Positions 1 to 4,850 of a stretch of DNA of 6,301 bases are shown piece by piece (position 1 is the stretch's first letter; every line of letters begins with the position of its first letter). The DNA comes from CAIYMF01 sp943329595 (GTDB lineage: Bacteria > Actinomycetota > Actinomycetes > S36-B12 > CAIYMF01), in the NCBI GenBank assembly GCA_943329595.2, contig CALQEM020000201.1:1-6301 (forward strand), given 5' to 3'. The notes under the pieces were generated by a model that saw nothing but the letters and a program-made list of their open reading frames with translations, ran no database searches and was not told the DNA's origin. A program made the position numbers and the translations under genes.

Positions 1-168
1 CCCCTCTGCGGGTGGTGCTCGTTTGAGTCGGTGTGCCCGCTCCGCAGGTCTCGAGTGCCCACGCCAGGCTCGCTCGAGAGCGACCAGCTGCTGGCCGCGC
101 TCCCGGGTATGAGCCAGCGGCCCCCTGTGGCGCTCGAGGCGCCCCACGTGCCGGGCGCACCCGAGTGA
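1..168 (+). CDS. RecB-family (COG2887-like) PD-(D/E)XK nuclease, C-terminal end only
   Basis: The last 55 residues of a gene entering from the left in frame 1, ending in TGA at 166-168. Near its start it reads PLCGWCSFESVCP, a C-x2-C-x5-C group at visible residues 3, 6 and 12. This resembles the C-terminal Fe-S cysteine cluster of actinobacterial RecB-family exonucleases (COG2887, PF12705-like), where a 'LCGWC' signature is typical. A proline-rich tail of about 40 residues follows. Codon third positions are almost all G or C, unlike the competing frame that starts at GTG 33, which supports this as the coding frame. The stop overlaps the next gene's start as GTGA (165-168), suggesting translational coupling. 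The catalytic core lies outside the window, so the family rests on the cysteine motif and the context. It could instead be the C-terminus of a larger helicase-nuclease such as an AdnAB-type subunit. Confidence 0.72.
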   Translation, partial: PLCGWCSFESVCPLRRSRVPTPGSLESDQLLAALPGMSQRPPVALEAPHVPGAPE

Positions 169-2051
169 GTTCAGTTCCTGGCCCGGCGGTCCCCGACTGG
201 AATCCCGAGTTCGAGTTCACCGGCGATCTCGAGCACGTGCGGGTGCTTGCCAGTCGCCTCACCGCCTCGCCACAGTTCAGCTGCCCCCAGCAGGAGGCTC
301 GCAAGGCGCGGCCCGCGATGTTCCCAGTGCGCGACCGCAAGGCAAGCCGAGCCGAGGCGCCGCCGTTCGCCGACGTTCCCGTAGGCCTCGTGCGCGACGC
401 CATCCTCGAGCACTCGGCCCGTGGTGCCGTGCCCACCGCCGAGTCGGTCGGGCAGTCGGCCCTGCGGTCGGCAGCGCCGCGCGGGCTCGCGGCCCCTACC
501 GGCCAGGTGGTGCTGGCCGGAGTCATGGGCTATCGAGAGGTCGTGCGTGGGCTACGCGCTGCCGGCGACTTCCCGCAGGGTGCGGTGCTCGTGAACGACC
601 TCGTCGTGAGTGAGCCGCACGTCGGTGGCGGCGTGGTCGAGTGGGCGGCGTGGGCGCTGAACTGGGTGGGCAGCGACGGAACCCGCGAGGTGCACCTGCT
701 GGTGTGGCGGGCGGCTGGCTCGCGGCCGAGGCCCAACGCCGTGCTGGGAGTCATCGCCCGGTCGGCCGCCGAGGGCTATCGCGCCGAGCCGTTGGTCTCC
801 TGGAGTCACCGCTACGAGCCCAGCACCGTTCAGCCCCCTCCCGTCAGCCGGGTGCGCATTCGTGAGGTGGGCCTGCTCGACGGCACGTCGACCGTACTGT
901 TCGACGACACCCCCGAGCGGGCGCGGGAGCTGTTCGACCGCAGCGTTCGGCATGCCCTTCCCATTCTCGCCGGCGGCGCGCACCTGCCCGGGCGCGGCTG
1001 TACCTCCTGCTCGATCAGGCCCGAATGTCAGGGCCTCGCCCAGGTGCCCGGTGTGCTGTCGGTAGCCGGCCGTGCCGCGTACCCGCGCTCGCTGTCGACC
1101 AGCGACCTCTGGTCGCACTCGGTCTGCCCGCACCAGGTTCACCTGCTCAGCGACCTCGGCCTCCCGCGTGAACCGAGCGCGCCCTTCGAGGCCGCCCAGC
1201 GCGGAATTTTGGTGCACGCGTGGCTTGAGGCCGCGCACGGGCGTGGTGTCCGGTGTCTGGAAGCCGATCTCCCGACCGGAGCTGTGGTGGCCGAGGCAGG
1301 CTCACTCGCCGATCCTGGCGAGGTCGGACGTTCATTGGGCTGGGGCGCCGACGAGGCGTCGGTGGTGGCGCCGTACCTGCAGCGCCATCCCGACCAGTGC
1401 CCCCTCAGCGCTGACGCCCACGAGGTGGTCCGACCCGAATGCGCCATCACGGTGCACGACACCGACGCCGACATCATCCTCACGACGCGTCCCGACCTCG
1501 TCATCGAGCGGTCAGTCCCGGGCTCACCGGGCGCTCCTGATCGCCCCACCTTCCTCATCCGCGAGACGAAGACCCTCACCATGCGCCGGCTCGAGGCCCA
1601 CGACGAGATCTCGCTCATCCATCACTTCCCCCAGGTGGCGGCGGCGATCTGCCTGCTGGCCGCAGGGGTTGACCCGCTCAGTCCTGGTCGGGTCATCGAT
1701 CCGAGCGGCAGCGTGGTCGAGATCGAACTGCTCGGGGCCGACGACGCCTCGGTGGTGGCTTTTGCCCTCGACGATCCGCACGTGGTGCTCGCGGCACGGT
1801 CCTCCCTCGCCCAACGTGTCGACGAGTGGGTTCACGACGACACTCACGCACCCCGGCCCGGTCGGCAGTGCGAGCGGTGTCCCGTACGCGCCTGGTGCTC
1901 GGCCATGACTCTTCCTGACCCCGACGATCTCGACGGCCCCTCCGACGTTGCGGCGGGCGACCCGTCAGGTGCGGCCGCACTCCCTCGCGACATCCTTGCC
2001 CTGATCGAGGCCGACATGGGCGTGGTGAGCCATGAGGAGTTCGACTTCTAG
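165..2051 (+). CDS. Tandem RecB/Cas4-like PD-(D/E)XK nuclease with two C-x2-C-x5-C clusters
   Basis: Start GTG 165 gives 628 aa. It overlaps the previous stop as GTGA, and the reading upstream to GTG 33 is codon-atypical and lies over the previous gene. Two modules of about 270 residues are visible. Module 2 (about 311-585) has a RecB-like opening with Cys321, G347-x3-H351 followed by LE, Asp444 in RPDLVI, E467-T-K469, Gln490, and Cys569/572/578 spaced C-x2-C-x5-C. This is the plan of Cas4/AddB/RecB-family nucleases whose fold is held by a 4Fe-4S cluster. Module 1 (about 20-290) repeats the plan: Cys40, then Cys279/282/288 in C-x2-C-x5-C. By hand alignment, the motif I His is Asp78 and the E-x-K is E175-V-H177, so it is probably catalytically weak or dead. 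The likely role is DNA end or single-strand processing, perhaps with the upstream nuclease. No helicase motifs, signal peptide or membrane segments were seen. Family call is solid; substrate and pathway are unknown. Confidence 0.8.
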   Translation: MSSVPGPAVPDWNPEFEFTGDLEHVRVLASRLTASPQFSCPQQEARKARPAMFPVRDRKASRAEAPPFADVPVGLVRDAILEHSARGAVPTAESVGQSALRSAAPRGLAAPTGQVVLAGVMGYREVVRGLRAAGDFPQGAVLVNDLVVSEPHVGGGVVEWAAWALNWVGSDGTREVHLLVWRAAGSRPRPNAVLGVIARSAAEGYRAEPLVSWSHRYEPSTVQPPPVSRVRIREVGLLDGTSTVLFDDTPERARELFDRSVRHALPILAGGAHLPGRGCTSCSIRPECQGLAQVPGVLSVAGRAAYPRSLSTSDLWSHSVCPHQVHLLSDLGLPREPSAPFEAAQRGILVHAWLEAAHGRGVRCLEADLPTGAVVAEAGSLADPGEVGRSLGWGADEASVVAPYLQRHPDQCPLSADAHEVVRPECAITVHDTDADIILTTRPDLVIERSVPGSPGAPDRPTFLIRETKTLTMRRLEAHDEISLIHHFPQVAAAICLLAAGVDPLSPGRVIDPSGSVVEIELLGADDASVVAFALDDPHVVLAARSSLAQRVDEWVHDDTHAPRPGRQCERCPVRAWCSAMTLPDPDDLDGPSDVAAGDPSGAAALPRDILALIEADMGVVSHEEFDF

Positions 2052-2070
2052 CGGTGCTGGCCCAGGGTGG

Positions 2071-2499
2071 TCAGAACCGAAATGGCTTCGGCGGCTCGGT
2101 GAGGGTGGCGCGCGGGCAATTGGCCAAGGTCAGAGATCCGAAGCCGAGGGCCTCATCGCACAGACTCTCCACGGTCCAGCCTAGATCCGAGCCCACGCGC
2201 GTGATCGTGGCGCGGTAGATGGTGATCTCGTACCTGGTCGGGGTGCTGTAGGCCACCTGCATGGTTCCTACCAATAGTGAGGTGCCCTGGTCTGTGGGGT
2301 GGGGCCAGGGCGAGTCGTAGAGGGCCCAGCGCGAGGGGTCCGATCGCCAGACGCCGCCATTGCGGACATCGCGCAGGGAGAGTTCGACCAGGATTGACCG
2401 CGCAGACTCTTCCGGAACGATGGCAGCGGGCCTGATGACCTCGGTGATGACCCCTTCGTCGAAGGCGTCATCCGACGGGGGCGGCAGTGAGTCGGTCAC
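2071..2499 (-). CDS. Conserved-looking hypothetical protein, 142 aa
   Basis: I do not recognise a family. It starts at GTG (2499-2497 on the minus strand) with AGGAGA nine bases upstream. The N-terminus is acidic and proline-rich (about residues 1-15). The middle and C-terminal part (about 72-130) looks like alternating beta strands, with a GTMQVAYSTPTRYEITIYR stretch, two cysteines (114 and 128) and a closing PPKPF segment. There is no signal peptide, membrane helix or evident catalytic motif, so it is probably a small cytosolic protein. It ends 19 bases from the end of the convergent nuclease gene and is divergent from the DUF3145 gene. Good codon bias and a good ribosome binding site support a real gene; the function is unassigned. 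Confidence 0.72.
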   Translation of the reverse strand: MTDSLPPPSDDAFDEGVITEVIRPAAIVPEESARSILVELSLRDVRNGGVWRSDPSRWALYDSPWPHPTDQGTSLLVGTMQVAYSTPTRYEITIYRATITRVGSDLGWTVESLCDEALGFGSLTLANCPRATLTEPPKPFRF

Positions 2500-2508
2500 G
2501 GGCTGGTC

Positions 2509-2514
2509 TCTCCT
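2509..2514 (-). promoter_or_regulatory. Ribosome binding site for the 142-aa hypothetical gene
   Basis: The minus strand reads AGGAGA, separated from the GTG start by nine bases. It fixes the start, as no better-placed ATG competes. Confidence 0.6.
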
Positions 2515-2670
2515 AGGTCGGTCTCAGCCACTGGGGCTCGAGCGGGGCGCTCGACGCCTGAGGCTCCACGCGCCGACACGCCGACGGGGCTGGTGGCCAA
2601 ACGCGTGCGTAGCGGGCTACTCTCAGTATGGACTACCGGGCAGATCATGCCTCGTGGTCTGATAGAGAGT

Positions 2671-2700
2671 CACAGTTCAGCACGGTGCAGCACAGTTCGG
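2671..2700. repeat. Three tandem imperfect 10-bp repeats
   Basis: Three consecutive decamers: CACAGTTCAG, CACGGTGCAG and CACAGTTCGG. Copies 1 and 3 differ at one base. The period is about one helical turn, so the copies face the same side of the DNA, as in some operator arrays. They lie 66-95 bases upstream of the DUF3145 start. Confidence 0.55.
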
Positions 2701-2753
2701 CCCTGTTTAACCTCCGTTCATTGAGCACGCTGGGGAAGGCGCTCGCTCAGCAC

Positions 2754-2759
2754 AGGAGG
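2754..2759 (+). promoter_or_regulatory. Strong ribosome binding site for the DUF3145 gene
   Basis: A full AGGAGG lies six bases before ATG 2766. This decides the start in favour of 2766 over the upstream ATG at 2628 and the next in-frame ATG at 2778, which would be 18 bases away. Confidence 0.75.
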
Positions 2760-2765
2760 TTGGAA

Positions 2766-3341
2766 ATGGTCGAAGTGATGTCTGTTGCGTATGGTTCGGC
2801 CGAAAGGCGACATTCGCGCGCCCGGGGAGTGGTGTTTATTCACTCGTGCCCGCGTGCGATGACCAACCATGTCGCGTGGGCGGTGGCGGAGGCAACAGGG
2901 TTGCCCGCACCGTGTGACTGGATCCCTCAGCCCATCGAGCCCGGCACCCTGCGCGCTGAGATCCCGTGGGAGGGCGAGCCTGGCTCGGCGTCCCGCCTGG
3001 TCACGGCACTGCGCTCATGGCCACAGCTCCGCTTCGAGGTCACCGAGGAGCCCACTCCCGGCACCGACGGCGAGCGCTACTCGAGCACCCCGTCACTGGG
3101 CGTTTTCCGCGCCACCATGGACTCGAATGGCGACGTGCTGGTGGGCGAGGAGCGACTGCGTGGGGCTCTTGAGCGCGCGTTGGAGGCCGCTCGAGTGGGT
3201 TGCCGCGAGGACGCCGATCCCGACGCCTCACTCGCCGAGGACATTGCCCGACTGCTGGGTCAGCCGTGGGACGACGAGCTCGAGCCGTTCCGAATCGCTG
3301 GCGAGGGCAGCCCGGTGCGCTGGTTGCATCGCGTGGGCTGA
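2766..3341 (+). CDS. DUF3145 family protein
   Basis: 191 aa from ATG 2766, chosen by the AGGAGG six bases upstream. The whole body fits my memory of the actinobacterial DUF3145 family: an N-terminal RGVVFIHSCPRAM strand (20-32), AWAVAEATGLP then a DWIPQP segment (38-56), a PGTLRAEIPWEGEPGSASRL stretch (59-78), a charged EVTEEPTPGTDGERYSSTPSLG block (91-112), and the C-terminal WDDELEPFRIAGEGSPVRWLH (168-188). The region at about 143-158 looks like a short lineage-specific insertion, making the protein somewhat longer than the 165-170 aa I expect. It is soluble, with no signal peptide or membrane helix. The family has no established function that I know of. It is monocistronic here: divergent from the 142-aa gene and convergent with fdhD. 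Family assignment is confident; role is unknown. Confidence 0.88.
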   Translation: MVEVMSVAYGSAERRHSRARGVVFIHSCPRAMTNHVAWAVAEATGLPAPCDWIPQPIEPGTLRAEIPWEGEPGSASRLVTALRSWPQLRFEVTEEPTPGTDGERYSSTPSLGVFRATMDSNGDVLVGEERLRGALERALEAARVGCREDADPDASLAEDIARLLGQPWDDELEPFRIAGEGSPVRWLHRVG

Positions 3342-3346
3342 CCGTC

Positions 3347-3390
3347 TCCCTGGTGAGTCCCTGGTGAGTCCCTGGTGAGTCCCTGGCTAG
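3347..3390. repeat. 11-bp tandem repeat between convergent genes
   Basis: Three exact copies of TCCCTGGTGAG (3347-3357, 3358-3368, 3369-3379) and a fourth diverged copy, TCCCTGGCTAG (3380-3390). The fourth copy contains the fdhD stop codon (minus strand, 3387-3389). The array fills nearly all of the gap after the DUF3145 stop. It has no dyad symmetry, so it does not look like an intrinsic terminator. Confidence 0.85.
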
Positions 3391-4235
3391 TCAGCGGGGC
3401 CGGTCACCCGGGCTGGGTGCGTGTAAGCCGTGGCGCGTCCCGACCGGGCGAAGGCCACGAGGGTGATTCCTGCCGACTCGGCCAGGTCGATCGCCAGGCT
3501 CGAGGGTGCCGACACCGTGACCACGACGGGAACCCGGGAGGCGGCGGCCTTCTGCACGATCTCGAAGGAGGCGCGGCTCGACACCACCAGAGCGGTCGGT
3601 TGAGCCGGTGCCATCAGTGCCCAGCCGAGCACCTTATCGACCGCGTTGTGCCGGCCAATATCCTCACGAACCGCCATCAGCGTGCCGGTGGCGTCGGTGA
3701 CCCCCGCGCCATGAAGGCCTCCGGTGCGAGCGAACACTCGCTGGGCCTCCTGGAGGTGGTCGGTGAGGGCCATGACCACCCCAGGGTCGAGCAGGGGCAC
3801 AGCGGGGGCGAGCACCTCGAGCTGGCGTCCCATCACCGCGGCCAACGAGTCGGCACCACACACACCACAGGCGCCGGTGATGTCGGTTGCTCGCGAGAGT
3901 CCGGCGAGCCTGGGCAGGGCCTGCTCGGCGAGGTCGACGGTCACCACATTTCCGCGCGCCTGCGGCAGCAGCGACCTATCGGTGCAGGCTCTCACCGACA
4001 CGAGGTCATCGACGCACCGCACAATTCCCTCGCCGAGAACCCAGCCGGCCGCGAGCTCAAGGTCTGCACCTGGGGTGCGCATGGTGACGACCGACCGGAG
4101 CGTGCGACGGCCGTCGCCCAGGCGCATCTCGAGCGGCTCCTCGACGGCGATGTCGTCATTGACCGCCGCCAGAGTGTCGAGCCGAAGCCCGCGCGCGCGT
4201 CGGTGCGATGCGCTCATGGTTTGAGGGTAGGACAT
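3387..4235 (-). CDS. fdhD: Formate dehydrogenase accessory sulfurtransferase FdhD
   Basis: 282 aa. FdhD carries sulfur from a cysteine desulfurase to the bis-MGD molybdenum cofactor of formate dehydrogenase, which is inactive without this sulfido ligand. Visible hallmarks: an N-terminal EEPLEMRL strand (32-39), LAAGWVLGEG (61-70), the catalytic pair Cys123 and Cys126 in GACGVCG, GGLHGAGV (172-179), the strongly conserved EDIGRHNAVDKVLG (191-204), SRASFEIVQKAA (220-231) and a C-terminal FARSGRATAYTHP stretch. Length is normal. ATG 4235 is the first start after an in-frame stop (minus-strand TGA at 4241-4239). ATG 4217 (Met7) is a credible alternative, and neither has a clear ribosome binding site, so a leaderless or poorly translated transcript is possible. 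It is divergent from fdsGB, the enzyme it is expected to activate. Identification is secure. Confidence 0.95.
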   Translation of the reverse strand: MSYPQTMSASHRRARGLRLDTLAAVNDDIAVEEPLEMRLGDGRRTLRSVVTMRTPGADLELAAGWVLGEGIVRCVDDLVSVRACTDRSLLPQARGNVVTVDLAEQALPRLAGLSRATDITGACGVCGADSLAAVMGRQLEVLAPAVPLLDPGVVMALTDHLQEAQRVFARTGGLHGAGVTDATGTLMAVREDIGRHNAVDKVLGWALMAPAQPTALVVSSRASFEIVQKAAASRVPVVVTVSAPSSLAIDLAESAGITLVAFARSGRATAYTHPARVTGPAD

Positions 4236-4242
4236 GAATCAG

Positions 4243-4257
4243 CCACCGTCACCGTGG
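4243..4257. repeat. Imperfect 15-bp palindrome next to the fdhD start
   Basis: CCACCGTCACCGTGG is symmetric at six of seven base pairs around a central C. It begins eight bases upstream of the fdhD ATG, where a bound protein could block fdhD initiation. In GC-rich DNA this may be chance. Confidence 0.35.
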
Positions 4258-4265
4258 GTGAAGCA

Positions 4266-4294
4266 TGTACCTCACAGCATCCTGAGCGTAGGAT
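4266..4294 (+). promoter_or_regulatory. Candidate sigma-70-type promoter for fdsGB
   Basis: A TAGGAT -10-like hexamer (4289-4294) matches the actinobacterial TANNNT pattern. A weak -35 (TGTACC, 4266-4271, three of six matches to TTGACA) lies exactly 17 bases upstream. Transcription would begin near 4301, leaving a leader of about 40 bases before GTG 4341. The -10 lies in the centre and right arm of the inverted repeat. Called by eye only. Confidence 0.35.
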
Positions 4295-4302
4295 CAGGAT
4301 GC
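4277..4302. repeat. Perfect 9-bp inverted repeat (operator-like) upstream of fdsG
   Basis: Arms GCATCCTGA (4277-4285) and TCAGGATGC (4294-4302) are exact reverse complements around an 8-base centre. The half-site core AGGAT also occurs inside the centre (4290-4294). The site overlaps the candidate fdsG -10, a classic repressor position. Its size and symmetry fit a dimeric regulator; I cannot name the family. Confidence 0.65.
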
Positions 4303-4340
4303 GTGGCGTGTGTGACGCAGTTGAGAGAGGGCGATGCGCG

Positions 4341-4850
4341 GTGACCAGCGACATCAGGGCGTCCTCGAGCGCGTGGGCCACGTACTCGAACGACGACGCG
4401 CGCCAGGTGGTCGAGGCACTGAAGTCGGAGCCAGGACCCATGCTCATCGCGCTCCAGGCACTGCAGCAGCGCTACGGCTACGTCGACCCCGACGCCGTGC
4501 CCCTGGTCGCTGGAATCCTCAACGTCTCGCGTGCCGAGGTGTACGGCGTGCTCACTTTTTATCACGACCTGCGCACCGTGCCGGCTCCTCGCGCGGTGGT
4601 AAGGCTGTGCGTGGCCGAAGCGTGCCAGGCAGTCGGGTCGCGCGAACTGCGCGCTCACGCGGAGGCCGTGCTCGGGGGGCCACTGGGCACCACCACGGCC
4701 GACGGCATCGCGATCGAGTCGGTGTACTGCCTCGGCAACTGTGCACTCGGGCCTGCGGCGCTGGTCAACGGACGACTGGTCGGGCGGGTTGACGCGGCGG
4801 CGCTCGACCGGGTTCTCGACTCACTGCGTGTCGAGGACCAGGTCCTCTGA
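4341..4850 (+). CDS. fdsG: NAD-dependent formate dehydrogenase gamma subunit (NuoE-like)
   Basis: 169 aa from GTG 4341. This is the small electron-transfer subunit of the cytosolic molybdenum formate dehydrogenase: a thioredoxin-like 2Fe-2S protein of the NuoE/24-kDa family that works with the FMN subunit FdsB. Visible: a helical N-terminal part with MLIALQALQQRYGYV (34-48), LNVSRAEVYGVLTFYHDLR (60-78), and the four cluster ligands Cys90, Cys95 (C-x4-C), Cys130 and Cys134 (C-x3-C, in YCLGNCALGP). The frame is open far upstream, but that part runs antisense over fdhD. GTG 4341 follows GAGAGAGG with about ten bases of spacing and gives a normal family length; GTG 4308 is a weaker option. The gene overlaps fdsB by one base. 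A NuoE or hydrogenase HoxE role is possible from sequence alone, but the FdsB-type partner and adjacent fdhD point to formate dehydrogenase. Confidence 0.92.
   Translation: MTSDIRASSSAWATYSNDDARQVVEALKSEPGPMLIALQALQQRYGYVDPDAVPLVAGILNVSRAEVYGVLTFYHDLRTVPAPRAVVRLCVAEACQAVGSRELRAHAEAVLGGPLGTTTADGIAIESVYCLGNCALGPAALVNGRLVGRVDAAALDRVLDSLRVEDQVL
4833..4847. repeat. 15-bp palindrome at the fdsG-fdsB junction covering the fdsB ribosome binding site
   Basis: GAGGACC-A-GGTCCTC has seven perfect pairs around one central base and abuts the fdsG stop. GAGGA (4833-4837) is the best fdsB ribosome binding site candidate, 12 bases before ATG 4850. In RNA a GAGGA/TCCTC stem with a five-base loop would sequester it. 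The bases also encode the fdsG C-terminus, so symmetry may be accidental. Confidence 0.45.

Larger units (their letters stand above)
2500..2765. other. Divergent intergenic region with leader of the DUF3145 gene
   Basis: This stretch lies between the starts of the 142-aa gene and the DUF3145 gene and must hold both promoters. Visible structure: a TCGAGC/GCTCGA inverted repeat with a 5-base centre at 2538-2554, a tandem pair of CGCCGAC octamers at 2571-2586, and three tandem decamers at 2671-2700. The region from 2628 is open in frame with the DUF3145 gene, but that extension is less G/C-biased, looks unlike the family, and ends at a strong ribosome binding site for the internal ATG. I read it as untranslated leader. 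No convincing -35/-10 pair was found by eye. No tRNA or other RNA gene is seen. Confidence 0.6.
4236..4340. promoter_or_regulatory. Divergent fdhD-fdsG control region
   Basis: 105 bases hold the promoters for fdhD (leftward) and fdsG (rightward). It contains an imperfect 15-bp dyad at 4243-4257 beside fdhD, a perfect 9-bp-arm inverted repeat at 4277-4302, a candidate fdsG promoter at 4266-4294, and a purine-rich GAGAGAGG ahead of the fdsG GTG. The compact layout suggests both sides may answer to the same regulator. Confidence 0.6.

Noticed and set aside
33..164. N-terminal 44 residues of the tandem nuclease frame from GTG 33
   Set aside because: Poor codon bias, and it lies over the end of the upstream nuclease gene in another frame; the GTGA junction at 165-168 is the better start.
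552..1238. 228-aa minus-strand open frame opposite the tandem nuclease
   Set aside because: Low-complexity translation with no recognisable motif, antisense to a well-supported gene; long shadow frames are normal at this GC content.
1072..1908. 278-aa plus-strand frame inside the tandem nuclease gene
   Set aside because: Arg/Ser/Thr/Pro-rich translation typical of an out-of-frame reading of a high-GC gene.
2538..2554. TCGAGC-N5-GCTCGA as an SOS (LexA) box near the nuclease genes
   Set aside because: The actinobacterial LexA box is close to TCGAAC-N4-GTTCGA; here both the half-site and the spacing differ, and it is not upstream of the nuclease genes.
2571..2586. Two tandem CGCCGAC octamers
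   Set aside because: Only two short copies in GC-rich DNA; not enough to call a functional repeat.
2628..2765. 46-residue upstream extension of the DUF3145 protein
   Set aside because: Not like the family, weaker codon bias, and AGGAGG sits six bases before the internal ATG 2766.
3347..3390. CRISPR array or intrinsic terminator
   Set aside because: Units are 11 bp with no spacers, and there is no dyad or T-tract.
3375..4340. Long N-terminal extension of the fdsG frame
   Set aside because: It is antisense to fdhD, its translation is Gly/Arg/His-rich without motifs, and the NuoE-like protein is complete from 4341.
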